The notes beneath the pieces were generated by a model that was given only the letters and a program-made list of their open reading frames with translations, was not told the origin of the DNA and did no database searches. Positions 54,618 to 63,349 of a stretch of 64,000 nt of DNA are shown one piece after another. Every line of letters starts with the position of its first letter. The first letter of the stretch is position 1. Made by a program: the position numbers and the translations under genes. The stretch is from contig JALUXC010000002.1 in NCBI GenBank assembly GCA_027019165.1, positions 403,446 to 467,445 on the forward strand, read 5' to 3'. The DNA is from Pseudophaeobacter sp. (GTDB lineage: Bacteria; Pseudomonadota; Alphaproteobacteria; Rhodobacterales; Rhodobacteraceae).

Positions 54618-56120
54618 TCAGGCAAACAGCCCGGCGTGGGCCTCGCGCAGAGCTTTCTTCTGCACCTTGCCCATGGTGTTGCGCGGCAGGGCACCAGTCA
54701 GGATCACCTCTTTGGGCTGCTTGAACTTTGCAAGCTGCCCCGACAGAGCCGCCTTCACAGCCTCGGCACTGGTGCCGTCGCCCGTGGGCACGACCACGGC
54801 CACCACCGCCTCGCCGAAGTCGGGATGCGGCACGCCGATCACGGCGCTTTCCAAGACACCGGGCAGATCGTCGATCAGGCTTTCCACCTCTTTCGGGTAG
54901 ACGTTGAACCCGCCGGTGATCACCAGATCCTTGGCCCGCCCCACGATGGTGATATAGCCATCCTGATCCATCCGGGCCATGTCGCCGGTGATGAACCAGC
55001 CATCAGGCAGCAGTTCTTCGGCGGTCTTCTCCGGCATCTGCCAGTAGCCCTGAAACACATTCGCCCCACGCACGTGCAACACGCCGATCTCGCCCTGCGG
55101 GACCTCTTTTCCATCCGCCATGATCCTTGCCTCGACCCCCGGCAGCGGGAAGCCGACGGTGCCTGCGCGGCGCTCACCCTCATAGGGGTTCGAGGTGCTC
55201 ATGTTGGTCTCGGTCATCCCGTACCGTTCGAGGATACGATGGCCGGTGCGCGCCTCCCATGCCTCATGCGTGTCCACCAGCAAGGGTGCCGAGCCGGAGA
55301 TGAAGAGGCGCATGGTCTCTGCCCTCTCGCGCGTCAGGCGGTCGTCCGCCAGCAGGCGTGTGTAGAAGGTCGGCACCCCCATTAGGGCCGTAGAGCTTGG
55401 CATGGCGTCCAATATCTCATCTGCGTTGAAGCCCTTCAGAAACACCACACGCGCCCCGGCCAATAGCGCCACATTGGTCGCCACGAACAGACCATGAGTG
55501 TGAAAGATCGGCAGCGCGTGGATCAATACATCCTGATCGGTGAACTGCCAGTAATCGCGCAGCATCAGAGAGTTCGAGGCGAGGTTTTCATGGCTCAGCA
55601 TCGCCCCCTTGGAGCGCCCGGTGGTGCCCGAGGTATAAAGGATCGCCGCCAGATCGTCCGGCCCGCGCGGTATGGGATCGAAACCGCCGCGCCCCACAAC
55701 GGCATCGGTGAGGCTGCCTAGCCCCTTGTCATCCAGCGTCACCACGCGAGCCTCGCCTGCCACCTCGGCCAGATCATCAGCGCGGGCGGGATCGCAGACC
55801 AGAACGCGGGGGCTGGCATCGCCCAGGAAATAAGCCACCTCGGGCGTGGTATAGGCGGTGTTCAAGGGCAGAAAAACGCCCCCGGCCATCACCGTGCCAA
55901 GGTAGAGCTGGATCGCCTCGATGGTCTTTTCCACCTGCACCGCCACCCGGTCACCGGGTTTGACGCCCATCCCCACCAAGGCCGCCGCATTGCGCTCGGC
56001 CCCTGCGAAGAGCTCCCCAAAGGTCATGCTGGCCCGCGCCGGAAAGGTGGCAAAGTTGCGCGTCTCATGGGTGATCGAGGCCGCGCGCAGACGGGAAATC
56101 AGGTGGTTGGCGTCATACAT
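54618..56120 (-). CDS. matB: Malonyl-CoA synthetase MatB-like
   Basis: A 500-residue adenylate-forming synthetase. It resembles MatB, which makes malonyl-CoA from malonate: length about 500, ADP region AILYTSGTTGRSKGAMLSHENL, RYGMTETNMSTSNPYEGERRAGTVGFPLPG, GYITIVGRAKDLVITGGFNVYPKEVE and GALPRNTMGKVQKKALRE with the catalytic Lys. The EMNMSTSNPY run is a feature of MatB-type enzymes. The start at 56120 follows an AAGGA site; longer in-frame extensions have none. No malonate transporter is beside it. A close acyl-CoA synthetase cannot be ruled out. Confidence 0.85.
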   Translation of the reverse strand: MYDANHLISRLRAASITHETRNFATFPARASMTFGELFAGAERNAAALVGMGVKPGDRVAVQVEKTIEAIQLYLGTVMAGGVFLPLNTAYTTPEVAYFLGDASPRVLVCDPARADDLAEVAGEARVVTLDDKGLGSLTDAVVGRGGFDPIPRGPDDLAAILYTSGTTGRSKGAMLSHENLASNSLMLRDYWQFTDQDVLIHALPIFHTHGLFVATNVALLAGARVVFLKGFNADEILDAMPSSTALMGVPTFYTRLLADDRLTRERAETMRLFISGSAPLLVDTHEAWEARTGHRILERYGMTETNMSTSNPYEGERRAGTVGFPLPGVEARIMADGKEVPQGEIGVLHVRGANVFQGYWQMPEKTAEELLPDGWFITGDMARMDQDGYITIVGRAKDLVITGGFNVYPKEVESLIDDLPGVLESAVIGVPHPDFGEAVVAVVVPTGDGTSAEAVKAALSGQLAKFKQPKEVILTGALPRNTMGKVQKKALREAHAGLFA

Positions 56121-56254
56121 CGGCAGCATCCTTTGTGAAATGCCGCTATCTGCGCCAAGCCGGGGCGGGAAATCAAGCCGTTGGTTCTGGCCGGGTCTAG
56201 CAATCGTGTTGGTTCGGTTTGAGGCCCTTAGTGACACCCTATTCGAAGAAGGTG

Positions 56255-56821
56255 TTACTTTCTTGTGATGGTTGTTTTGACATCCAGCGGCTCACCATCA
56301 GAAGAAAAAGTAACTCCGACCGACACACTGTGGGCAAGCAATCGGTCCAGAAACCCGACTCGAATTGGCCCGCTTATTGGAGCACCGGCGCTCACAAGAA
56401 CACCATCACCGTCGCGATTGTAGAACCTCATCGAGCTCGACTTCTTTTCAACTAATGTCGCTTTGAAACCATTTTGGTTGAACCAGTTGGCCATTTGATT
56501 GTGATTGTTCAGTTCTGCAGCCAGTAGGAAAACACAGACATTCACTTTCTCTAGTGTGTTTAGGTGGTTCCAGCGCATCAGAGAAGAACCGTACCTTGGT
56601 TCGTCCTCAATATCCGCAACGCAACTATCGACATGTTGAAATTTGGCCAAAGCCGTCCGGTATCGACGAAACTCAGGGGCGCTCAATCTTTCGACTTGTT
56701 GGCTCAGTGGTATTCCGAAGATAAGGAATTCAGGTGCGTCATTATCTTCTGCGGAGCCAATGGAAGGCAACAGAAAGACACTCATCAGAGCCAAAATGAT
56801 CGTCCGCACTATTTTCTTCAT
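56255..56821 (-). CDS. Hypothetical secreted protein
   Basis: A 188-residue protein with a clear signal peptide (MKKIVRTIILALMSVFLLPSIGSAED, cleavage near residue 24). The mature part has no domain I recognise. It contains two cysteines (DSCVADI and VNVCVFL) and a lysine-rich tail (KTTITRK). Its codons are AT-richer than those of neighbours and it lies alone between two unrelated genes, suggesting a strain-specific acquisition. Cell location is probably periplasmic. Confidence 0.6.
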   Translation of the reverse strand: MKKIVRTIILALMSVFLLPSIGSAEDNDAPEFLIFGIPLSQQVERLSAPEFRRYRTALAKFQHVDSCVADIEDEPRYGSSLMRWNHLNTLEKVNVCVFLLAAELNNHNQMANWFNQNGFKATLVEKKSSSMRFYNRDGDGVLVSAGAPISGPIRVGFLDRLLAHSVSVGVTFSSDGEPLDVKTTITRK

Positions 56822-56950
56822 GGTCTTGAGGTTGGTCTAGAAGGCGCGATTGTTCAAGATACTGAACGACAGACATGTCCCCATCACCGCCCAACACGAT
56901 TTGCAGAGATGTCCTTGATCTTTGCCTCTCGCAGGCGCAGGTTCCTGCCC

Positions 56951-57892
56951 ATGACGAAACCCTTAACATCGCATCGACCTGTTCTGGCCATACTTCTCAA
57001 GGTTGCCGCCATCGGGCTGTTCACCATGCTCTCGGCAATGATCAAGGCCGCGACCGAAGAGGTTCCGGCGGGGGAGGCGGTGTTCTTCCGCTCCTTCTTT
57101 GCCATTCCCGTCATTGTTGTCTGGCTGGCCCTGCGCGGGGATCTGAAGGACGGGCTGAAAACCAAGAACCCGATGGTACATGTCTGGCGGGGTCTGGTGG
57201 GGACCTCGGCCATGGGGATGACCTTTCTGGGTCTTGGCCTCTTGCCGCTGCCCGAGGTGACGGCCATCGGCTATGGCACGCCCATTTTTACGCTGATCCT
57301 CGCCGCGCTCTTTCTGGGTGAGACCATTCGACTGGTGAGGATCTCAGCCGTCGCCATCGGCCTGATCGGGGTGATGATCATGATCTGGCCACGCCTTGGC
57401 GGCGGCGCGGACCTGACGGACGGGGCAACGCTGGGCGTGCTCTTTGTGCTGGGCGCAACCATTGCCCGCGCCTTTGTGCAGATCCACGTGCGGCGCATGG
57501 TGATGACCGAGCCGACCGCCGCCATCGTCTTCTACTTCTCGCTGACCGCCTCGGCCCTGTCGCTGCTGACTCTGCCGTTTGGCTGGGTCATGCCCAGCGC
57601 CGAGGTTCTGGCGATGCTGATCGGAGCGGGGCTTGTGGGCGGGATCGCGCAGATCCTGGTGACCTCCTCTTACCGGTTTGCCCCGGCCTCGATGCTGGCA
57701 CCCTATGACTATGTGTCGATGATCTTTGCAGTTCTGCTGGGGTATTTCTGGTTCGATGATCTGCCGACGCTGGTGATGCTGGCGGGCGCAACATTGGTCA
57801 TTGCGGGCAACGTGCTGGTGATCTGGCGCGAAAGCCGTCTGGGGTTGGAGCGTGGCAAGGCCCGCTCCCTCACCGATCCAAAGGGCGGATAA
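56951..57892 (+). CDS. EamA/DMT-superfamily transporter
   Basis: A 313-residue inner-membrane protein with about ten helices in two EamA repeats, the drug/metabolite transporter fold. Typical stretches are FTMLSAMIKAATEEVPAGEAVFFRSF and VWRGLVGTSAMGMTFLGLGLLPLPEVTAIGYGTPIFT in the first half, and ASMLAPYDYVSMIFAVLLGYFWFDDLPT in the second. It resembles the S-adenosylmethionine/RhaT-like group with PEVTAI, but the solute cannot be told. The start is taken at 56951; an in-frame start at 56909 is also possible. Confidence 0.88.
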   Translation: MTKPLTSHRPVLAILLKVAAIGLFTMLSAMIKAATEEVPAGEAVFFRSFFAIPVIVVWLALRGDLKDGLKTKNPMVHVWRGLVGTSAMGMTFLGLGLLPLPEVTAIGYGTPIFTLILAALFLGETIRLVRISAVAIGLIGVMIMIWPRLGGGADLTDGATLGVLFVLGATIARAFVQIHVRRMVMTEPTAAIVFYFSLTASALSLLTLPFGWVMPSAEVLAMLIGAGLVGGIAQILVTSSYRFAPASMLAPYDYVSMIFAVLLGYFWFDDLPTLVMLAGATLVIAGNVLVIWRESRLGLERGKARSLTDPKGG

Positions 57893-57950
57893 CGAAATTG
57901 CCCCGGGCGTAACCCGAGGCCAATCCCATTTTCTCACTGTGATCCGGGGA

Positions 57951-59525
57951 TCAGATGCTGGTGCCCTTGGGGTCCAGCGTCACTTTCCACAGCTCCTTGT
58001 CGGCGCGGTCCATCAGGCGCACGGTCATCTGCTGGGTGGCACCGTCGATGTCCACAAGGCCGAAGAACTGCAACCCTTCCGAAGGCGGCAGGTTCACGCC
58101 CTGGCCTTCTTCCGGCGCTTTGACAAACTTCACCTCGGGGCCAAAAGTCCCGTCCAGCGCGTTGGGACCGAATGTACCGGCATGCAGCGGGCCAGAGACG
58201 AACTCCCAGAAAGGGTCGAAGTCCTGGAAGGCGGCCTTGTCCGGGTTGTAGAAATGGGCGGCGGTGTAGTGCACATCGGCGGTGAACCAGACGGTATTGT
58301 CGATGCCCGCCGTCTTGATGAACCGCAAGAGGTCCGCGATTTCCAGCTCGCGCCCTTTGGCGGCGCCATGATCGCCGTTCGAGATCGCCTCGGCGCCAGC
58401 CTGTTCTTTCCAGTTGTCCCAGACGATCAGACCAATCGGCATGTCAGATGCGATCACCTTCCAGGTCGCCTTTGAATTGGCCAGCTCGCGCTTGAGCCAG
58501 GCCAGTTGCTCGGCGCCCAGGATGCGGGACTTGTCGGTCATCTCTGTTTCCATCGAGGCACCGTTGGGGCCGCGATAGCTGCGCAGATCCAGGAAGAAGA
58601 CATCCAGCATCGGACCGTAAGAGATCTTGCGGTAGACGCGGCCCGGCTCGGCCGGGGTGATGCGCAGCGGGGTCATCTCGTGGAAGGCGCGGGCGGCGCG
58701 GGCCTGCAGCACATGCACGGATTTCTCGGAATAGCGGTCGTCCGAGATCAGATCCTTGGCGTCGGACCAGTTGTTCACGACCTCATGGTCGTCCCACTGG
58801 AAGAAGGTCGGGCAGATGGCGTTCATGGCGCGCACATGCTCGTCCATCATGTTGTATTTCCACTGGCCGCGGAACTCGTCCAGGGTCTCGGCGACTTTGC
58901 GCTTCTCGTCGATCAGCGTGGTGTTCTTCCAGATCAGCTTGCCGTCTTTCTCCACCTCATCTTTCATCGGGCCATCGGCATAGATGGTGTCACCCGAGTG
59001 GATGAAGAAATCGGGGCGATGCTGCGCCATGGTGGCATAGGTGCGCATGCCTTCGTCATCGATGCCCCAGCCCTGACCCGCGGTATCGCCCGACCAGGCA
59101 AAGCGTACGTCGCGGCGTGCGGTGGGGGCGGTGCGGAACTGGCCCACGATGGGTTCCGAGGTGGCCTGCATGTCATTGAGATCGGCGGCCACGAAACGAT
59201 AGAAGATATCCTGATCCGAAGGCAGGCCATCGACCAGGCGTTTCACCGCGAAATCGCTTTCGGGCATGGCATTCAACGGTGCCAGCTGGCGGGCGTTGGC
59301 AAAGCTTTCGGTGGTGGAGACTTCCATCATCACCCGCGCGGGGCGGTCGGTGCGCGTCCAGATCATACCGGACATGGTGTCCACGTCACCGGACTGAACT
59401 CCATGGGTGAAGACCGGACGCGCAGCGGCGCGCGAGATCGAAGGCGCCGCCAAAGAGGCAGCAAAAGCGGTACCGCCCGCCAGGAAAGCCCGGCGGCTGG
59501 GACGCATAAAGCGATGAGACGACAT
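57951..59525 (-). CDS. phoD: PhoD-like alkaline phosphatase, Tat-exported
   Basis: A 524-residue secreted phosphodiesterase/phosphatase of the PhoD family, which releases phosphate from esters with Fe3+ and Ca2+. The Tat signal is SRRAFLAGG at residues 10-18. The metallophosphatase region is visible as FAWSGDTAGQGWG, FFIHSGDTIYADG, ICPTFFQWDDHEVVNNW and WFTADVHYTAAHFY. The reading frame agrees with full-length PhoD proteins. No Pho box was recognised upstream. It is convergent with the EamA gene. Confidence 0.92.
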   Translation of the reverse strand: MSSHRFMRPSRRAFLAGGTAFAASLAAPSISRAAARPVFTHGVQSGDVDTMSGMIWTRTDRPARVMMEVSTTESFANARQLAPLNAMPESDFAVKRLVDGLPSDQDIFYRFVAADLNDMQATSEPIVGQFRTAPTARRDVRFAWSGDTAGQGWGIDDEGMRTYATMAQHRPDFFIHSGDTIYADGPMKDEVEKDGKLIWKNTTLIDEKRKVAETLDEFRGQWKYNMMDEHVRAMNAICPTFFQWDDHEVVNNWSDAKDLISDDRYSEKSVHVLQARAARAFHEMTPLRITPAEPGRVYRKISYGPMLDVFFLDLRSYRGPNGASMETEMTDKSRILGAEQLAWLKRELANSKATWKVIASDMPIGLIVWDNWKEQAGAEAISNGDHGAAKGRELEIADLLRFIKTAGIDNTVWFTADVHYTAAHFYNPDKAAFQDFDPFWEFVSGPLHAGTFGPNALDGTFGPEVKFVKAPEEGQGVNLPPSEGLQFFGLVDIDGATQQMTVRLMDRADKELWKVTLDPKGTSI

Positions 59526-59614
59526 GATGAAACCCTGTCTGTTGCATTTGGATAGGTGGCGCCACTCAAACCGCGGAATTGTAAAAACTGGTCAGGTTCA
59601 AAATGAAACTTTGG

Positions 59615-59636
59615 AAACGGTTTTGTGAAACCGTTT
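59615..59636 (-). terminator. Hairpin downstream of ohrR
   Basis: A perfect 9-bp stem AAACGGTTT / AAACCGTTT with loop TGTG, 10 bp after the ohrR stop. It probably ends the ohrR transcript; no long T run follows, but the strand continues CCAAAGTTTCATTTT. Confidence 0.6.
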
Positions 59637-59645
59637 GGGGTACGC

Positions 59646-60077
59646 TCAGGCCTGGTCCAATCGCAGGCGCAAGGCATTGATACGGTCCCGCAGATCAATC
59701 AGCTCTTTGATATCGCCACCCATCGCCTCGATCACCGATGTCGAGATATGGCGTGCCTCGGACTGCAAAGCGCGCCCCTTTTCGGTAAGGCTCACGATCA
59801 GGCTACGCTCATCCTCGGGGTTCCGGCGACGACTGAGGTAGCCTGCGCCCTCCATCCGTTTCAGCAAAGGTGTCAGCGTATTCGTTTCCAGATCCAGCCG
59901 TTTGCCCAGATCGCTGACCTTTTGCCCGTCCTCCTCCCAAAGGGCAACCAGCACCAGGTACTGCGGATAGGTCAGGCCAAGCGGCGCCAGCAAAGGGCGA
60001 TAGAGGCGCGTTAGCGCGTGGTTTGCCGAATAGAGCGAAAAACACAAAAGGTCGTCGATTTTGAGCCGCGGATCCAT
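59646..60077 (-). CDS. ohrR: Organic hydroperoxide regulator OhrR (MarR family)
   Basis: A 143-residue winged-helix repressor of the MarR family. The peroxide-sensing cysteine is Cys12 in DDLLCFSLYSA, and LTYPQYLVLVALWEEDGQKVSDLG is the family recognition region; both are OhrR hallmarks. Oxidation of the cysteine releases the DNA. It is divergent from ohr with two similar binding elements in the 110-bp gap, so it represses ohr and probably itself. Confidence 0.93.
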   Translation of the reverse strand: MDPRLKIDDLLCFSLYSANHALTRLYRPLLAPLGLTYPQYLVLVALWEEDGQKVSDLGKRLDLETNTLTPLLKRMEGAGYLSRRRNPEDERSLIVSLTEKGRALQSEARHISTSVIEAMGGDIKELIDLRDRINALRLRLDQA

Positions 60078-60145
60078 AGGACAAAAATATATCGCGCACG
60101 CTTTAATCGCAAGCGCTTGATCTTTGCCGCACAGCCATTACTTAT

Positions 60146-60172
60146 ATCGCACACGATATATTCGTGCGCGAT
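60146..60172. promoter_or_regulatory. OhrR operator between ohrR and ohr
   Basis: Arms ATCGCACACGA (60146-60156) and TCGTGCGCGAT (60162-60172) form an 11-bp inverted repeat with one mismatch and a 5-base AT centre, ending 15 bp before the ohr start. A matching half-site ATCGCGCACG lies at 60091-60100 nearer ohrR. Position and symmetry fit an OhrR operator. Confidence 0.75.
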
Positions 60173-60187
60173 TCGAAAGGAGACACC

Positions 60188-60616
60188 ATGTCCATCAACG
60201 CGATCTACACCGCAGCCGCCACCGCAACCGGCGGACGGGACGGCAAGGCCAACATCCACGGAAGCGACGTCAGCTTTGATCTCGATCCGCCAAAGGAAAT
60301 GGGCGGCGGCGGCAAGGGCAGCAACCCCGAGCAACTCTTCGCTGCGGGCTACGCCGCCTGCTATATCGGCGCGATGAAGTTCGCGACCACCCAGGACAGC
60401 ACCCTGGCAAAGGTCCCGAATGACGTCTCAGTTGACGCCGAAGTGGGCATTGGCCCGCGCGCCGAAGGCGGCTTTGGCCTTTCGGTAAAACTCAAGGTTT
60501 CCATGCCTGGTGTGGACAAGGCCGAGGTACAGCGCATCGCCGATGCCGGCCACGCCATCTGCCCCTACTCCAACGCCACGCGTGGCAATATCGAGGTCAC
60601 AACCGAGGTGGTCTGA
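60188..60616 (+). CDS. ohr: Organic hydroperoxide resistance protein Ohr
   Basis: A 142-residue thiol peroxidase reducing organic hydroperoxides. The catalytic pair is Cys58 in AACYIGA and Cys125 in AICPYSNAT, and GGKGSNPEQLFAAGYAAC is the family signature. A GAAAGGAG site precedes the ATG. It is divergent from ohrR and controlled through the palindrome in between. Works in the cytoplasm with lipoylated reductants in studied species. Confidence 0.96.
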   Translation: MSINAIYTAAATATGGRDGKANIHGSDVSFDLDPPKEMGGGGKGSNPEQLFAAGYAACYIGAMKFATTQDSTLAKVPNDVSVDAEVGIGPRAEGGFGLSVKLKVSMPGVDKAEVQRIADAGHAICPYSNATRGNIEVTTEVV

Positions 60617-60648
60617 TTGAGCGCCACAAGGCACCAGCGGCACCCTAC

Positions 60649-60746
60649 AGCGTTTCCAGTTTTCGTTGAAACTCAGCATCGCCGATGTCCCGAGAATGCC
60701 GAAGGCATGGCAGGGTATTGGCGATCCAACATAAGCTGGAAACGCT
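60649..60746. repeat. Palindromic intergenic element (REP/MITE-like candidate)
   Basis: Perfect 11-bp terminal inverted repeats AGCGTTTCCAG (60649-60659) and CTGGAAACGCT (60736-60746) bound about 98 bp that hold a small hairpin ATGCC-GAA-GGCAT (60696-60708). There is no coding sequence. It lies between ohr and the terminator before ilvE. The shape suggests a repeated intergenic element. Confidence 0.5.
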
Positions 60747-60763
60747 TTAGGTGCTGAAACTGA

Positions 60764-60793
60764 AAAAGCGCGGGCCATTTGGTCCGCGCTTTT
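60764..60793. terminator. Bidirectional terminator between ohr and ilvE
   Basis: A 13-bp stem (AAAAGCGCGGGCC / GGTCCGCGCTTTT, one G-U) with loop ATTT. The A-run on one side and T-run on the other make it effective in both directions for these convergent genes. Confidence 0.88.
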
Positions 60794-60818
60794 GCCATTT
60801 AATAACAGTCTGATGCGA

Positions 60819-61685
60819 TCAGCTGCGCACCAGCGCCTCATAGGCTTCGGCGATTTCACGAGTCAGCGCGCCGACCTCAAACGTGTAGGGGCCGATCTCA
60901 CCCACCGGGGTCACCTCGGCGGCGGTGCCCGTCAGCCAACACTGTTCGAAACCTTCCATTTCCTCCGGCATGATGTGGCGCTCATGCACGGTGATGCCGC
61001 GCTCCTTCAGCATACCGATCACGGTCTGACGCGTGATCCCGTTGAGGAAACAATCGGGTTTCGGCGTGTGCACCTCACCGTCCTTGACGAAAAAGATATT
61101 GGCGCCAGTCGCCTCGGCCACATAACCGCGGTAGTCCATGAACAGCGCGTCCGAGCAGCCCTTGGCCTCCGCCTTGTGCTTGGAGATGGTGCAGATCATG
61201 TAGAGGCCGGCCGCCTTGGCATGCACAGGGATGGTTTCCGGGCTCGGGCGTTTCCACTCCGCGATGTCGAGCTTGGCCCCTTGCATCTTTGCATCGCCGT
61301 AATAGGCGCCCCAGCCCCAGACGGCCACCGCCATGCGAACCGGGTTCTTGGCCGAGGCGACGCCCATATCCTCACCGGCGCCACGCCAAACCACGGCCCG
61401 CACATAGGCATCGGTCAGACCCGACGCCTTGAGCGTTTCTTCCTTGGCCGCCTCGATCTGATCAACGGTATAGGGCATCGGCATGTCCAGCGCCGTAGCA
61501 GAGGCAATCAGCCGCTCGGAATGTTCCCGGCTCTTGAAGATCTTGCCATTGTAGGCGCGCTCGCCCTCGAACACGGAAGAGGCATAGTGCATCGCATGGG
61601 TCAGGATATGCACCTTGGCATCCCGCCATTCGACCATCTCCCCGTCCATCCAGATCAATCCGTCACGGTCATCATATCCGGCCAT
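60819..61685 (-). CDS. ilvE: Branched-chain amino acid aminotransferase
   Basis: A 288-residue fold-type IV PLP enzyme making valine, leucine and isoleucine from their 2-oxoacids. The catalytic lysine is in HAKAAGLYMICTISKHKAEAKG, and YRGYVAEATGANIFFV and LNGITRQTVIGM bind the PLP phosphate. GGGAGG precedes the ATG. It is divergent from petP, the same neighbourhood that I associate with petPR in Rhodobacter relatives. Full length. Confidence 0.94.
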   Translation of the reverse strand: MAGYDDRDGLIWMDGEMVEWRDAKVHILTHAMHYASSVFEGERAYNGKIFKSREHSERLIASATALDMPMPYTVDQIEAAKEETLKASGLTDAYVRAVVWRGAGEDMGVASAKNPVRMAVAVWGWGAYYGDAKMQGAKLDIAEWKRPSPETIPVHAKAAGLYMICTISKHKAEAKGCSDALFMDYRGYVAEATGANIFFVKDGEVHTPKPDCFLNGITRQTVIGMLKERGITVHERHIMPEEMEGFEQCWLTGTAAEVTPVGEIGPYTFEVGALTREIAEAYEALVRS

Positions 61686-61876
61686 GCCGCATCCTCCCTA
61701 ACACCTAGCGATATTTTCATAAGTTGCGCCTGAAATGACCGAACCGGACATATTGTTGCGCCAAAGCTGCGATTCGATACATCTTCACCCTTGGAATGTC
61801 AATAACGCTGACTTAAACTGCCTGTGAGAGCAGGCGCAAAGGCCCGCCGCAACAGGACCGAAAAGGGGGGACAGCC

Positions 61877-62389
61877 ATGCCGGAAGGACGATCAGGGCAG
61901 GGATTTGGCGGCGAGAGTCTGTTGTTCCTGACGGATGAGCAGCTGCGCCAGGGGATCGAGGCGATGTTCTTTGCCTATCGTGGCTTTACCGCCGATCCCG
62001 ATCGGATCCTCGCCGAGATGTCCTATGGACGCGCGCACCACCGGGCAATCCACTTCATCAACCGCGCACCGGGCACCACTGTGAACAATCTTCTGACCAT
62101 TCTTGGCGTCACCAAACAGTCGCTCAACCGCGTGCTGCGCACCCTGATCGAAGACGGTCTGGTGGAAAGCCGCGTGGGCACTGCCGACAAGCGAGAGCGG
62201 CATCTCTACCTGACCGAAAAGGGCATCGCTCTGGAAACCGCCTTATCCGACGCCCAGCGCGCCCGCATGCGCACCGCCTATAAAGAGGCCGGTCCCGAGG
62301 CGGTGCAAGGTTTCAAAAGGGTGCTTGAGGCAATGATGGATGCCGATATGCGCCGTGCCTATACCAAACTGCGGGAGTCGGGCGCATGA
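61877..62389 (+). CDS. petP: MarR-family regulator PetP
   Basis: A 170-residue winged-helix regulator of the MarR family. Helix-turn-helix region: TVNNLLTILGVTKQSLNRVLRTLIEDGLVESR, followed by the wing VGTADKRERHLYLTEKG. Together with the overlapping response regulator gene it matches petP-petR of Rhodobacter capsulatus, which lie beside the bc1 operon there and are needed for growth. No sensing residue can be named. A GGGGGGA site precedes the ATG. The assignment rests on gene order and family. Confidence 0.85.
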   Translation: MPEGRSGQGFGGESLLFLTDEQLRQGIEAMFFAYRGFTADPDRILAEMSYGRAHHRAIHFINRAPGTTVNNLLTILGVTKQSLNRVLRTLIEDGLVESRVGTADKRERHLYLTEKGIALETALSDAQRARMRTAYKEAGPEAVQGFKRVLEAMMDADMRRAYTKLRESGA

Positions 62390-63087
62390 GCGGTTCCGAC
62401 GCGCATCTGATGATCGTTGATGATGACGAACGCATCCGCAGCCTGCTGAAAAAGTTCCTCATGCGGGCTGGTTTCCTTGTCACCGCAGCCCGAGATGGCG
62501 CCCATGCCCGGCGGCTTTTGGCAGGGCTCGATTTCGACCTCATCATAATGGACGTGATGATGCCGGGCGAAGACGGCGTCAGCCTGACCCGGTCCTTGCG
62601 TGAAACCATGACAACGCCGATCCTGCTGCTCACGGCCAAGGGCGAGACCTCGGACCGTATCGCAGGGCTTGAAGCCGGCGCGGACGACTATCTCTCCAAA
62701 CCGTTTGAGCCAAAGGAACTTCTCTTGCGGGTCAATGCGATTCTGCGGCGCATACCTGATACCGTGGCCGAAGACAGCGCCCCCAAGGTCCTGCATCTTG
62801 GCGATATCCGCTATGACATCGAACGCGGAGAAATGTGGCAAGGCGAAGAGCTGATCCGCCTCACCGGCACCGAGGTTCAGTTGATGAAAATCTTCTCAGC
62901 CTGCCCCGGGGAGCCGATCAGCCGTTCCAAACTGGTCGAGGATCTTGGTCGCGACCGTGGCCAGGCGCAGGAACGCGCGGTAGATGTGCAGATCACCCGC
63001 CTCCGCCGTAAGATCGAAGCCGACCCAAAGCAACCGCAATATCTCCAGACAGTGCGCGGTGCCGGCTATATGCTGGCTCCTGATTGA
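62386..63087 (+). CDS. petR: OmpR-type response regulator PetR
   Basis: A 233-residue two-component response regulator. The receiver has the acidic pocket VDDDE (residues 11-15), the phosphorylated Asp56 in IIMDVMMPG, and Lys105 in YLSKPF; the C-terminal winged helix (LTGTEVQLMKIFSACPGEPISRSKLVEDLG, VDVQITRLRRKIE) is of the OmpR type. Start overlaps petP by 4 bases. In Rhodobacter capsulatus PetR is required for respiratory and photosynthetic growth. No histidine kinase gene lies nearby, so it may be an orphan regulator. Confidence 0.88.
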   Translation: MSGSDAHLMIVDDDERIRSLLKKFLMRAGFLVTAARDGAHARRLLAGLDFDLIIMDVMMPGEDGVSLTRSLRETMTTPILLLTAKGETSDRIAGLEAGADDYLSKPFEPKELLLRVNAILRRIPDTVAEDSAPKVLHLGDIRYDIERGEMWQGEELIRLTGTEVQLMKIFSACPGEPISRSKLVEDLGRDRGQAQERAVDVQITRLRRKIEADPKQPQYLQTVRGAGYMLAPD

Positions 63088-63202
63088 CACCTTCCTGAAA
63101 GCGCCCATTCACTTCTGCTTTCAAAAAGGCACCCGCAAACGAACAAGCGCGCGCCCAGGCCCCCAGGATGCGCGCCAGCCGTTGATCGTGTTGGATTGTG
63201 CT

Positions 63203-63349
63203 TCACATATGGCGGAGGGAGACAACCCGCACCTTTGGGGTTCCTACCATCTGGCGCAGCCCGGCTGCGATATCCGCGACCGTCAGACCGGCGTCTTCAT
63301 ACATCTCTTGCGGGCTGGCCTGCTGTATGTAGCGGTCGGGCAGCGTTGA
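63203..63349 (-). pseudogene. dxs: 3' remnant of 1-deoxyxylulose-5-phosphate synthase gene
   Basis: About 48 codons on the minus strand, ending with TGA at 63203-63205, encode the C-terminus of a DXS-like protein: TLPDRYIQQASPQEMYEDAG, then LTVADIAAGLRQM. The LPDRFI-QASP-MY-AGL pattern is characteristic of the DXS tail. The frame is lost at about 63350 where an IS3-type end begins, so the gene has been cut by the insertion; the remaining 5' part would lie to the right, beyond the window if it survives. Confidence 0.7.

Noticed and set aside
58506..59555. 349-codon open frame on the plus strand
   Set aside because: Antisense to phoD; no ribosome site or domain.
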